Below are positions 46,407-55,144 of a DNA stretch of 64,000 nt, piece by piece. The stretch is from a bacterium (GTDB lineage Bacteria > Lernaellota > Lernaellaia > JACKCT01). Location: positions 33,084-97,083 of the forward strand of contig JAIOHV010000090.1 in NCBI GenBank assembly GCA_019912885.1, given 5' to 3'. The notes under the pieces were generated by a model. That model saw only the letters and a program-made list of their open reading frames with translations. It did no database searches and was not told where the DNA came from. The position numbers were made by a program, and so were the translations under genes. The first letter of the stretch is position 1; the number at the start of each line of letters is the position of its first letter.

Positions 46407-46841
46407 ATGAAGGTCATGGTGATCGTAAAGGCCACGAAAAACAGCGAAGCGGGCTTGATGCCGAGCGAGGAACTCCTGACCGCGATGGGCGAGTTCAACG
46501 AGCAGCTCGTCAAGGCGGGCATCATGCTCGCCGGCGAAGGTTTGCACCCCAGCAGCGAGGGCAAGCGGGTGCGTTTCGCGGATGGGAAAAAGACCGTGGT
46601 CGACGGCCCATTCGCCGAAACCGGGGAACTTGTCGCCGGATTCTGGATCTGGCGGGTGAAGTCGATGGACGAGGCGCTCGAATGGGCGCGCCGCTGCCCC
46701 GATCCGATGCCGGGTGAGGAATCCGTGCTCGAGATCCGCCCCGTCTTCGAGGCCGAGGACTTCGGCGAGGAGTTCACGCCCGAGCTGCGCGAACGCGAAG
46801 AGCGCCTGCGCGAGGAGATCGAGCGGCAGAAAAATTCGTGA
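46407..46841 (+). CDS. YciI-like DGPF domain protein
   Basis: 144 residues: N-terminal KVMVIVKATKNSEAG strand, the motif TVVDGPFAETGELVAGFWIW that gives the family its name, and a C-terminal Glu/Arg-rich tail. YciI/DGPF proteins are dimeric alpha/beta proteins often linked with sigma factors of the ECF type; none is in this window. Function uncertain. There is a ribosome-like AATGGGGAGCAATA upstream of the ATG. Confidence 0.88.
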   Translation: MKVMVIVKATKNSEAGLMPSEELLTAMGEFNEQLVKAGIMLAGEGLHPSSEGKRVRFADGKKTVVDGPFAETGELVAGFWIWRVKSMDEALEWARRCPDPMPGEESVLEIRPVFEAEDFGEEFTPELREREERLREEIERQKNS

Positions 46842-46920
46842 CGCGGACGGCGGGTTGGGCTCCCGCGATTCCATGACCGCGCGGACAGCGGATTTCGACG
46901 GATCCGCGCACGGGATCATA

Positions 46921-46993
46921 CTCCTGGGGAGAGACTCGAACTCCCGACCAAGTGGTTAACAGCCACCCGCTCTACCGACTGAGCTACCCAGGA
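46921..46993 (-). tRNA. tRNA-Asn (GTT)
   Basis: 73 nt that fold fully: acceptor stem TCCTGGG / CCCAGGA with discriminator G, D arm GCTC-GAGC, anticodon arm GGTGG-CTGTTAA-CCACT with anticodon GTT, T arm GGGAG-TTCGAGT-CTCTC. No CCA is encoded at the 3' end. Confidence 0.96.
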
Positions 46994-47087
46994 ACAGTTT
47001 TGCGCCGGGCCGGGTCGGCCTCGGCGCGGCGCACGCCCATAGTAAGAATGCATCGCGCGAAGTCAAGAATCGCGCGGCAGAAAAAGG

Positions 47088-48689
47088 TCAAGGGCGCGCC
47101 TCGTCCGCGGGAAGCGGCGCCTGGCGCGACCAGAGATCGACGACGCGGGGCGGGATGGATTTGCGTCCCAGCGACGCGGCAGGCGGAAGGCGCGCGTCGG
47201 GCAGGCCGTCGCGGTCTCGATCCGCGGAACGAAAGATCACGATCTCGTTGTCGCGCCATTCCCAATAATCGACGAAGCCGTCCCGATCGTGATCGCCCAC
47301 GTGCATGTAGTCGTTGCCCTCGTCGTCGATCAGCCCCCACAGCTCCCAGTTGCCGTCCTGATCGTTGTCGTCGCGCAAGGACGCCATCCGGTCGTTCAGC
47401 ATAACCGTTTCGTGATCGATGATTCCGTCGCCGTTCTTGTCTTCGCGATAGATCGTCACGAGGCGGTCGGGCGTCGTTTGATCGAGCAACACTTCCCTCG
47501 TGCTGCCCGCGGCATGAATGTCGTACGCGCGCAAAAGGCGCGTGCCCTCGTATTCCCGCACCGCGACGTTCTCGGGATCCGACGAACGATCCGTGCGTTC
47601 GAGAATCATGCGATCAGGTTTCGTGAACACGGCGCGGTAGTCATCAAGGCCGTCGCCGTCGCAATCCGCCTCAACGACGCGGCGCCCATCGGGCTCGACG
47701 CGCTCGACGTAATCGACGACGCGTTCGGAAAACAGCGCTTTCGTCGGCCACTGCGCCTCCTCGGGCGGCGTATGCCCGATGATCTCCTCGGAATCCACCG
47801 CGCCGCCGACAGGGCGCCCGAGAGCCTCGGCGACGGGCCCGACGAGCGCCGACGCCATGAGCGCGTATCCGAGATCGCCCGGGTGCGTGAGATAGATTGG
47901 AAGAAATGGCTCGTCGCCAGGCACGCGATCGATCGCGTCCTGCATGTTGACGAAAGCCGCGCCGGCCGATTTCGCCGCGCGATAAAGCGCGACCGTCTCG
48001 AGCATCAGATCGCCCTTGGCCAGTAGTTGCGGGCGCGTGTGCGCGACCGGAAGCGGGTAGCTTGGAAAGATGATCTTCGCGCCCGCGCCGTGGACGATCC
48101 GCGCCAGCTCGTTCAATCGCTCCTCAAAGACGTCGGATTCGAGCGCGGAGGCCCGCTTATCGAGCTTCGGAACAAAACGGCGGCGCATCGGCACGACAAG
48201 GGCCCGCATCAATCGATACGTCGCGGAATTTTCGTAAACGGCTTTGGCGCCAGGCGAGGCCGGCCGATCCGTTCCGACAAAGCGCTTGAAATTCGGAATG
48301 TCATTGATGCCGACAAGAACGATCAAGACATCGGGGGGATCGTCGGATGCGAGATCCCGCGAAATTTCGCGCTTGACGCGCCGCAACCTCGCGCCCGGAA
48401 TGCCGCGATTGGTGACGCGAACATCCGGCAGGCCCGCCTTCGCAAGCGCGCGAGCGAGCGCGGCCGGATAAGCGGAATCCCGCGAGACGCCAAGCCCGAA
48501 GGTCCAGGAATCGCCGTAACACGCGACAAGCGGCGAGGCGCGCGTCGACGCGCGACCGCCCACGATATCCGAGCGCATCAGCGTCCACGCGAAAATCCTC
48601 GTGCCGATCTCGACGGCGACAACGATCGCGACAAGCGGGATGAACGCGAACACGACGCGGCGTCCCAGGGATTTTTTTTGCGCGGACAT
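47088..48689 (-). CDS. Membrane-anchored SGNH hydrolase with calcium-type repeats
   Basis: 533 residues from the ATG at 48689 (an in-frame ATG at 48707 is an alternative). A single membrane segment at residues 12-30 is followed by a GDSL/SGNH hydrolase domain: ACYGDSWTFGLGV (block I Ser), VTNRGIPGARL, IVLVGINDIPNF (block III), and LTHPGDLGYAL (block V His). The last 190 residues carry Asp-rich, thrombospondin-type-3-like runs: DCDGDGLDDYRAVF, DKNGDGIIDHET, DNDQDGNWELWG and DRDRDGLPDARL. These are likely to bind calcium outside the cell. It probably deacylates a glycan or lipid; the target is not known. Confidence 0.85.
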   Translation of the reverse strand: MSAQKKSLGRRVVFAFIPLVAIVVAVEIGTRIFAWTLMRSDIVGGRASTRASPLVACYGDSWTFGLGVSRDSAYPAALARALAKAGLPDVRVTNRGIPGARLRRVKREISRDLASDDPPDVLIVLVGINDIPNFKRFVGTDRPASPGAKAVYENSATYRLMRALVVPMRRRFVPKLDKRASALESDVFEERLNELARIVHGAGAKIIFPSYPLPVAHTRPQLLAKGDLMLETVALYRAAKSAGAAFVNMQDAIDRVPGDEPFLPIYLTHPGDLGYALMASALVGPVAEALGRPVGGAVDSEEIIGHTPPEEAQWPTKALFSERVVDYVERVEPDGRRVVEADCDGDGLDDYRAVFTKPDRMILERTDRSSDPENVAVREYEGTRLLRAYDIHAAGSTREVLLDQTTPDRLVTIYREDKNGDGIIDHETVMLNDRMASLRDDNDQDGNWELWGLIDDEGNDYMHVGDHDRDGFVDYWEWRDNEIVIFRSADRDRDGLPDARLPPAASLGRKSIPPRVVDLWSRQAPLPADEARP

Positions 48690-48918
48690 CGCCGCAATTC
48701 TTCTCATGGGGCGCGGCAAGAAACAACGCGGCCGCCGTGGCGACGCGTCGTTTGCGCCGCCGTTTTTTTTGCGCGGCGGCGCGTTTTGATCCGCGATGTG
48801 TTTCGCGAAACCGTTCTTGACTTTGACCGCGAAGCGGCGAAAGATTCGCGTTGCATTCTCATTGCGAATTTCTGCACGACGCCGTCGCGGGCCGCGACGG
48901 CGATCTACGTGAGGCGAG

Positions 48919-49872
48919 ATGGTTCCGCGGACGGGAAAAACAATTCTGCGTTGTCTGCAAAGCATCGCGGAAACGAATACGGACAAGCCCACCGGGCTTA
49001 TCAAGGCCATCAACGCCGGCGGCGCGTCGGGCGCGCCGGAGCCGTCGGTGCTGGCCACGTCGCAGTTCGTGTCGATGGGCTTTTACCTCGCGCGACGTTT
49101 TTCGCTCGAATCGTTCGCGACGCTCGCGCAGCGCTATCGCAAAGCGCTGCTTTCGGCGCTTTTGGTTCAGGGCGGTGCGGGCGCGAACGGAACGATTTAC
49201 CTGTTCGACACGCAGGTCGCGCTCGGCGCGCTGTGGGAACTTTTCCGCCGGTCGGACGCGGACAACGATTGGCGTTTCTACTTCGAGATCGCGGACCGCA
49301 CGCGCGCGATGATCCGCGATTTCATCGCGACGGAAGGATCGGCGGTGACCGATTCGTGGCGCGCGCAGATCGGCCCGCATCTGCTGAAGTTCCTGCCGTA
49401 TCTTCCCGCCGCGGACGCGACGCGCCTTCGCCGCCTGGTCGAGGTGCCACGCATGCAGCGCATCTTCGCGGGCGAGAATCCGAACGACCCGCTGCCGGCG
49501 CAGATGCTGCTCTATGGCCTGGAGGGCCTGGTGCAGGATCCGGAGACGCGGCACTGGCAGGTCTTCAACGCCGCGACCGTTCTGGCGCGCCATCAGAACG
49601 CCGACGGTGGAATCGGCGCGACGATCGGCGGCGAGCGCGGCCCGTCGCAAACGGATGTCACCGCCCAGACGGTGCGCGTCTGGACGTTCGCCGACGAGGC
49701 GCATTTCCACGACGAGATCCGCACGGCCATCGCGTTTGTCGACAAGCATTTCGACGATCGCGGCGCGCGCTTGAAAACGGGCGATCCCAAGCGCCACGTC
49801 TTCGCGACGCTCTACGGCCTGCAGGCGACGGCGTTCGCCGAGATCGAACACGCGGGCGGCGAGATCGTCTGA
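48919..49872 (+). CDS. Alpha/alpha-toroid (prenyltransferase/cyclase-like) protein
   Basis: 317 residues, cytoplasmic, mostly helical, with GAGGCG before the ATG. Near the C-terminus HQNADGGIGATIGG, then PSQTDVTAQTVRVW, is the QxxDGGW-type repeat seen in squalene-cyclase and prenyltransferase toroids. Earlier halves have ANGTIYLFDTQVALGAL in the place of another repeat. The catalytic Asp motif of terpene cyclases is not evident, so this may be a toroid used for binding. Its end lies 117 bases from the end of the radical SAM gene (convergent). A functional link with that gene is not shown. Confidence 0.7.
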   Translation: MVPRTGKTILRCLQSIAETNTDKPTGLIKAINAGGASGAPEPSVLATSQFVSMGFYLARRFSLESFATLAQRYRKALLSALLVQGGAGANGTIYLFDTQVALGALWELFRRSDADNDWRFYFEIADRTRAMIRDFIATEGSAVTDSWRAQIGPHLLKFLPYLPAADATRLRRLVEVPRMQRIFAGENPNDPLPAQMLLYGLEGLVQDPETRHWQVFNAATVLARHQNADGGIGATIGGERGPSQTDVTAQTVRVWTFADEAHFHDEIRTAIAFVDKHFDDRGARLKTGDPKRHVFATLYGLQATAFAEIEHAGGEIV

Positions 49873-49989
49873 TTTCCGTTGCGCAATGGCGTATGCGGAG
49901 TGCGGAACGATAAGCCGCGCCCGGACCTGAACACGCGTATAAATTTTCCGCTCAATAAATTCGGTGGGCGCTTGGCGATGCGCGGCGCG

Positions 49990-51189
49990 TCAGCCCGTTT
50001 GCGTTTGTCCGCGCCGGTAATCGCGGACGATCGGGCAACCCGGATCGGGCTCAAACACGTCGCCGGCCACGTGGCGGGAAACCGCGTGGCAACCGCCTCG
50101 GCACAGCTCGAGGTAGTGACAACTCCGGCACGGCTCCACCGCCGCCTCGGCCCAGTTACGGAACGAGAAGAACGTGTCCTCGTTTTTCCACCAGTCCGAT
50201 ATGTCGTCCGCGCGGCGCCCTTCCGCCGGCGCGAACGAACAAGGAGAGACCTGGCCGTCGGCGCCGATGCCCACGAGCATCGATCCGCCGTGGCATCCGG
50301 TGACGCCGTATTTATCGAGCAGCTCGCGATCGGGATTGTGGCAATACAGAAACGGCGTCAGCGAGCAGTCGATCGCAAGCGGTGTTCGGTATTTTCGCGC
50401 CAGCCATTTCACGCGCGGGAAAAACTCCCACGCCTGATCGTCGGTCAAATCGTTCCTGGCGAACTCCTGGGCCGATTGCGCGGCGGCGCGGCCCGACGGC
50501 TTGTAGCGCAGCAACTCGAGCTGGCTTACGCGCGTGCGACGGCCGAGCGCGAAGACTTCGGAAAGGTCGTCGAAGTTGCGCCGGGAGACAACGCAGTTGA
50601 TCCCCGTGCGTACGCCGTGTTTTTTCAGCAGCTCGAGCCCCCGGCGCGCGCGGTCGAAGCTGCCGCGCTTCCGATGCGTTTCGTACTTTTCGCCGACGCC
50701 GTCGATGCTGACGTTGACCTGCGCAAAAACGCGGAACTCCGCCGCGTTGTCTTCCGTGATGTGGAATCCGTTCGTCGTGAGATTCGGAACGATCCCCAAG
50801 CCGCGCGCGACGTGTCCCGCTTCGAAAAGCCAGGGCAGCTCGGTGCTTTCGCCGCCTCCGAGCGCGACGTGAAAAACGCGCATGCGCGCCAGTTTGGTGA
50901 GCACCTCGAACGCGCCCTGGCGCCCGAGTTCGTCATCCTCGTTCGCGTCGGGCCTGCTGTCCGTGTAGCAATGCGCGCAACCGGCGGAGCAGCGGTTGGT
51001 CAGGGAAAAATGCGCTTCGGTCGGCGCGGACAAGAGATCGGTCGGCTGATCCCAAAGCGGGCTCTCCGGATAACCGAGGCTCCGCATGAAGTCCTTATCC
51101 ACATAAACGAGCGCGCTTGGCGCTTCGAGCTGAAGAATGCCGCCGAACGGCTCGTACCGGTACCGAAACGGCTCATACTTGTGGGCCAT
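49990..51189 (-). CDS. Radical SAM/SPASM peptide-maturase-type enzyme
   Basis: 399 residues from the ATG at 51189 (AGGAGAAGTG upstream; GTG one codon earlier is possible). The radical SAM cluster motif is C67-x3-C71-x2-C74 (NRCSAGCAHCY), followed by the SAM-binding GGGES segment. The C-terminal SPASM domain has several further Cys, including CRSCHYLELCRGGC and a last DPGC, which hold auxiliary [4Fe-4S] clusters as in PqqE and other RiPP maturases. A 60-residue N-terminal extension (YEPFRYRYEPFGGILQLEA and beyond) precedes the barrel. The start overlaps the 61-residue peptide gene upstream by 17 bases, so that peptide is the most likely substrate. Confidence 0.9.
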   Translation of the reverse strand: MAHKYEPFRYRYEPFGGILQLEAPSALVYVDKDFMRSLGYPESPLWDQPTDLLSAPTEAHFSLTNRCSAGCAHCYTDSRPDANEDDELGRQGAFEVLTKLARMRVFHVALGGGESTELPWLFEAGHVARGLGIVPNLTTNGFHITEDNAAEFRVFAQVNVSIDGVGEKYETHRKRGSFDRARRGLELLKKHGVRTGINCVVSRRNFDDLSEVFALGRRTRVSQLELLRYKPSGRAAAQSAQEFARNDLTDDQAWEFFPRVKWLARKYRTPLAIDCSLTPFLYCHNPDRELLDKYGVTGCHGGSMLVGIGADGQVSPCSFAPAEGRRADDISDWWKNEDTFFSFRNWAEAAVEPCRSCHYLELCRGGCHAVSRHVAGDVFEPDPGCPIVRDYRRGQTQTG

Positions 51190-51358
51190 CACTTCTCCTG
51201 CGTCGCCTCCATACGCGCAGCCAGGCCGACAGAAAGACGGTCATGGCGGTGACGAAGGCGGAGCCCCAGACCAGAAACTGCACGTCCGCGCCCAAACTGG
51301 AGCTGTTCGGATTGTACCCGTAGCGGACCCTGAGAATTTTGCCTCGCAATTTCGTCAC
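51173..51358 (-). CDS. 61-residue membrane peptide, candidate maturase substrate
   Basis: The GTG start overlaps the stop of the TPR gene (GTGA) and the gene overlaps the radical SAM start, so three genes are tightly coupled. The peptide has a basic N-terminus (TKLRGKILRVR), a polar segment YGYNPNSSSLG, one hydrophobic helix (about residues 25-45) and an Arg-rich C-terminus. The polar segment, with two Tyr, two Asn and three Ser before the membrane, is an obvious site for a radical SAM modification. No known precursor family was recognised. It could also be a structural small membrane protein. Its reality rests on the overlaps and composition, not on a homology match. Confidence 0.65.
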   Translation of the reverse strand: MTKLRGKILRVRYGYNPNSSSLGADVQFLVWGSAFVTAMTVFLSAWLRVWRRRRRSDGPQV

Positions 51359-52503
51359 TGGAGACTGCCATATTCCATTTCATAAAGAAGTGAGTCCCAT
51401 AGCACATTCGCCAGGTCCGTCGCAAAATACGTGACGTAGATCGCCGCGACCGCCGCCAGAATACCGAAAAACGGCACGTAGGGCATCGCCTTGGGGCCGA
51501 CCTTCGGCGAATCCGCGACAAGCGCGTTCCCGGCCAGCATCGCAATGCCGGCGAACATCAACGCCGCGATGCCGGTGATGAACGTCATGCCGCGATCGCG
51601 GACGGCGGTAAGCGTGCCGCCGACCACGAGCAGGAGGATGAGCGCCTCCGGCCAGATCGACGCCACGCTCGACCATCGCGCGCCGCGCCAGTCGATCAAC
51701 CACGCGGCAAAGGCGGCGTAAACGACGACGATCGCCAGGCACACAACGAAAAGGCGGCGCATGATCCGGAAGTCACGCACGCGACGCAGGCCGTCGGCGG
51801 AGGCCGCGGCCGCGAATTCGTTGGTCGAGGCGTATTCGGCGAGTTTTTCGTAGGCGGATTGCGCGGCGTCGAGATCGCGGCGCTCCGCATAGGCGTTCGC
51901 GAGCGCGAGCCAGCCGGTCGTTTCGTTCAGCGGCGACGGCCACGTCCGCATGACGTGGAGGTAGGCCTGGATCGCGCCGTCAAACCGCTCAAGCCGCAGC
52001 CGTTCCTCCGCGATGAACGTCCACGCCCGTTCCGCGAAGGGAACATCCGGATAGTCGGCCATAAGCTTTTCCATCCGCGCGAGCGATTCCTCGGCTCCGA
52101 CGCGGTAATACTGCGCGAGCACCGCGTTGAACGCGGCCAGCGGCACGTCACCCGCGACGGCGCTGTCTTTTAAGCGTTGCAGCGCCGCCTTCGCGCGCCG
52201 GACGTGATTGCTTTGCGGAAATCGTTCGACAAGCGCGGCGTAGGCTTCGCGCGCGGCGGGGTAGTCGTAAAGATGGCGTTCGCTCGTCGCCGCGATCTGG
52301 TACAGGATGTCGTCGGCGAGCTTGTGATCGGGATTCGCCGCAAGCAGGTCGCGGTACAACGCGACGGCCTTGTCCGGCTCGCCCGCACGCGCGAGTTTCA
52401 GGGCCTCCGTATACGCCGTCAGCACGTCGTCCGCGGCGCGCGCGGCAAACGCGAAAACGAGTACCAAGGCAACGGCGGCGGCGCGGCGCGACATGCGCGG
52501 CAT
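51355..52503 (-). CDS. TPR-repeat membrane protein
   Basis: 382 residues. A signal sequence (to about residue 23) leads into TPR repeats (for example TEALKLARAGEPDKAVALYRDLLAANPDH, DYPAAREAYAALVERFPQS, RLERFDGAIQAYLHVMRTWP and ERRDLDAAQSAYEKLAEYA), then four membrane segments in the last 140 residues. The TPR part should lie in the periplasm. It is the first gene of the operon TPR - 61-residue peptide - radical SAM. It may bind or transport the peptide product. The divergent CPBP protease gene begins 28 bases from its start. Confidence 0.8.
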   Translation of the reverse strand: MPRMSRRAAAVALVLVFAFAARAADDVLTAYTEALKLARAGEPDKAVALYRDLLAANPDHKLADDILYQIAATSERHLYDYPAAREAYAALVERFPQSNHVRRAKAALQRLKDSAVAGDVPLAAFNAVLAQYYRVGAEESLARMEKLMADYPDVPFAERAWTFIAEERLRLERFDGAIQAYLHVMRTWPSPLNETTGWLALANAYAERRDLDAAQSAYEKLAEYASTNEFAAAASADGLRRVRDFRIMRRLFVVCLAIVVVYAAFAAWLIDWRGARWSSVASIWPEALILLLVVGGTLTAVRDRGMTFITGIAALMFAGIAMLAGNALVADSPKVGPKAMPYVPFFGILAAVAAIYVTYFATDLANVLWDSLLYEMEYGSLQ

Positions 52504-52530
52504 GGTACGGGCGCGGCCAAAAGGCGGTCA

Positions 52531-53214
52531 ATGCAAAGCAGCGAAAATTTTCGGGACAGCGCCATGTCCGCGCTTCACGCCACGCTCATCGCGTGCCTTG
52601 CGATCTGGGCCGGTCTTGCGCTTGCGCGTTGGATTGATTGGCGGATGTCGCCGATCGCGATGGGCGCCGCCGTGTTTGGGGGCGGCGCGGCGATCGTCGC
52701 CATTCGACATCGGATGTCGGCGATCCAACTTGGCGCCGTATGGCCGTCGCGCCGCGCGTGGATCGAGATCGCGGCGTGCGTCGCCGTCGTGATCCCCGTC
52801 TACGTGATCGCGCACATCCGGCTCCATACTTTGCTTTACGGACCGCCGCCGTTCGGGCCGACCGTTCTTGATCTGCTCGCCGCGCTGCCGCCGCAGTTCG
52901 TCCTGGTCGCCGCGTGTGAGGAGCTGTTCTTTCGCGGCGCGATTCTTGGCGTGATGATACGAGGTCGGCGTGCGCCCGGCTCGATACTCGCCGAGCTGCT
53001 CAACGCGCCGAATGTCACGCAGGCCGCATTGTTCGCGCTGGCGCACCTGTTCCTCGGGAGCTTTCGCCAAAGCGACGTGCTCTCGTCGCTTTCGACCTTC
53101 TTTCCGGCGCTCTTATTCGGCGCCCTGCGCGTGCGCCACGAGTCGCTGGCCGGGCCGATCATCCTGCACACGCTCGGCAATCTCGTCGTGCTCGCGATCG
53201 AAGGCCGCGTCTGA
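52531..53214 (+). CDS. CPBP-family intramembrane metalloprotease
   Basis: 227 residues with about six membrane segments and AAGGCGG before the ATG (ATG 33 bases further on is an alternative). The abortive-infection/CAAX protease motif is present: E130-E131-x3-R135 (CEELFFRGAILG), FALAHLF with H172, and HTLGN with H213 and N217. Members act as glutamic-type intramembrane proteases, for example in prenyl-protein processing and C-terminal sorting-signal removal. It is divergent from the TPR operon with 27 bases between, so a role in processing the 61-residue peptide is possible but unproven. Confidence 0.85.
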   Translation: MQSSENFRDSAMSALHATLIACLAIWAGLALARWIDWRMSPIAMGAAVFGGGAAIVAIRHRMSAIQLGAVWPSRRAWIEIAACVAVVIPVYVIAHIRLHTLLYGPPPFGPTVLDLLAALPPQFVLVAACEELFFRGAILGVMIRGRRAPGSILAELLNAPNVTQAALFALAHLFLGSFRQSDVLSSLSTFFPALLFGALRVRHESLAGPIILHTLGNLVVLAIEGRV

Positions 53215-53302
53215 TTCGCCACGATTTCCGAAGTTCCCCTCAAGATTTCCGGCGTCGCGGCCGATCAAACGTGCGTAGGGATACTCGCGCCGGAGGAAGG
53301 TC

Positions 53303-54982
53303 ATGGACGACCGCGATTCGATTTTCGCTTTTTTTTTCACCCTCGCCTGCGTTTTGATGACGGCCACCGCGCTCTTCGGCTGCGGCGGCGATGATGACGA
53401 CGACGACGACGACGACGCGACGGACGACGATATGTCGGACGACGACGCGACGGACGATGACGCGTCGGACGACGATACCGACGACGACACGGCCGACGAC
53501 GACGCCGATGACGACACCGGCGATGATGACGACGACGCCGACGACGACACGGGCGATGACGACACGTCCGGCACGTTCTCCTGGGATGAGGCCGATTGTT
53601 TCGAAGCGAACGGCATCCGCGATGACACGTCGATCTGCCAGTTTTACGCGACGGATCTCGTCGGGCGCGACGCCGAGGACCCCGCGGAAGAATTCAAGAC
53701 GTATCTGTTCCCCGACGGCTTCACCTACGTGGAGTACGACCGTTGGAACGCCGTCATCGAAGGCACCGACCTTGGCGTCAACGTGAAGGTCGGCGACAAG
53801 ACGTATTACTTTTTCGGCGACACGCACCCCGTCATGGAAAGCAAGACCGAGACGGGTCCGGTGGTCGGCGTGCCGTGGGGCGTTGACACGGACGGCGATT
53901 TGCAAATCGACAACATCGCCGGGAACAGCGAAGGCAACGCGCACTACTTCTCGATCACGGATTTCGCCGCGTTTGACGGCGACGGCGATCCGACGCCGCT
54001 TCTGAACCAGCACGAGCGCGAATACATCTATCCGGGCGGACAGCCCTCCGGGACCGAGGTGTCGTTCTTTGTTCCGACCGGCGCGGCGCAGGTGGACGAG
54101 GAAACGATTTATTACTGGTACGGCAAATACATCAGCAACACGAATTGCGACCAGACACATCTGCTCGCGTTCGACCTGGACACCGAGACGTGGCGCTACG
54201 TGTCCGGCTTCGCGACGCAGAAGTTCATCCAGGTCGCGCCGATCCTCGTCAATCGCAACGAAATCGACGATCCGGATACCTGCCCTCTTCCGTGGACCGA
54301 GCCGCATGAGCGCGGATTCCTGATCTACGGCAGCGGGCGCCCGGTGCACAACGGCACCGCCTACGGCGACGCCACGCCGACCGGCGCATGCCGCCTGGGC
54401 TCGTTCCCGAATTATCGATCGAGCGACTTGTATCTCGGCTACGTCAAGCTCGGGGACATGGAAGACCCGCAGGTCAATACCAAGGTCTACTCGTACAGCG
54501 GGCCGGACAACGGCTGCTGGACGCAGGGCAACTACGATGCGGCGATCCCGCTCATCGGCAAGACGGAGTTCGGCGAATTTTCCGCCGTGCGCATTCCGGG
54601 CACGTCGCGCCTCCTTCTCGCGCACAGCTTCGTGGACGACGAGTCGAAGGAGTGGATGGAATCGCATCCGGAGTACGGCAACGACTTCGTGGGCGAGCTG
54701 GAATTGCACGCCGCGGACATCTCGCGTCCGTGGGCCTTCACGCAGCCCAAGGGCGCGGCCGCGTTCGGATACGGCAACTACATCGTCGAATCGTCAATGC
54801 AGGTCATCCCGCAATTCGAGGTGAACGGCGAGGTTGTGGACGACAACGTGCTCGCCTTCGCGCGCGTCGTCTCGACGTGGAAAGGGATGTCCGATCCGAA
54901 CTTCACCGAATACGGCGCGTCCGTCGTCTGGTCCGTGACGGACCTGGACGACTTCGAAAGCGAACTCGACGCCATGAACTAG
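53303..54982 (+). CDS. Poly-Asp lipoprotein with DUF4185-like beta-propeller
   Basis: 559 residues with GGAGGAAGG before the ATG. The lipobox ends LFGC and is followed by about 60 residues almost wholly Asp, Ala, Ser and Thr, the longest such linker in the window. The folded part is beta-rich with repeating blades: TYYFFGDTHPVMES, TIYYWYGKYISN, GFLIYGSGRP, YLGYVKLGD, SRLLLAHSFVD and WSVTDLDDF. The YFFGDTHP motif and propeller pattern match DUF4185-like glycoside-hydrolase-type folds. It could be a secreted glycosidase or a binding protein; no catalytic pair can be placed. No operon partner. Confidence 0.75.
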   Translation: MDDRDSIFAFFFTLACVLMTATALFGCGGDDDDDDDDDATDDDMSDDDATDDDASDDDTDDDTADDDADDDTGDDDDDADDDTGDDDTSGTFSWDEADCFEANGIRDDTSICQFYATDLVGRDAEDPAEEFKTYLFPDGFTYVEYDRWNAVIEGTDLGVNVKVGDKTYYFFGDTHPVMESKTETGPVVGVPWGVDTDGDLQIDNIAGNSEGNAHYFSITDFAAFDGDGDPTPLLNQHEREYIYPGGQPSGTEVSFFVPTGAAQVDEETIYYWYGKYISNTNCDQTHLLAFDLDTETWRYVSGFATQKFIQVAPILVNRNEIDDPDTCPLPWTEPHERGFLIYGSGRPVHNGTAYGDATPTGACRLGSFPNYRSSDLYLGYVKLGDMEDPQVNTKVYSYSGPDNGCWTQGNYDAAIPLIGKTEFGEFSAVRIPGTSRLLLAHSFVDDESKEWMESHPEYGNDFVGELELHAADISRPWAFTQPKGAAAFGYGNYIVESSMQVIPQFEVNGEVVDDNVLAFARVVSTWKGMSDPNFTEYGASVVWSVTDLDDFESELDAMN

Positions 54983-55055
54983 ACACAACGCGCGTCATCA
55001 GGGAACAGGGGGATTGGCCGGCGTGACATGCGCCGGCCATTTTTCTTTTTTCCTT

Positions 55056-55138
55056 CACCACGGAGAACACGGAGGACACGGAGATACGCGGCGATAAAGA
55101 ACAAGAAAAACTCTGTGTTCTCTGTGTCCTCTGTGGTG
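55056..55138. repeat. Dispersed inverted repeat (CACGGAG/CTCTGTG type), copy A
   Basis: A 28-base left arm of CACGGAG-like units and a 28-base right arm with the complementary CTCTGTG units flank a spacer of 27 bases. The arms are imperfectly complementary. A second element of the same kind lies at 60287-60366. It starts 73 bases after the preceding lipoprotein stop and ends six bases before the dut stop. Confidence 0.75.
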
Positions 55139-55144
55139 CGTTTC

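Noticed and set aside
46921..46993. Integration site of a genomic island at the tRNA-Asn gene
   Set aside because: No integrase, no direct repeat of the tRNA 3' end and no mobile genes were seen next to it.
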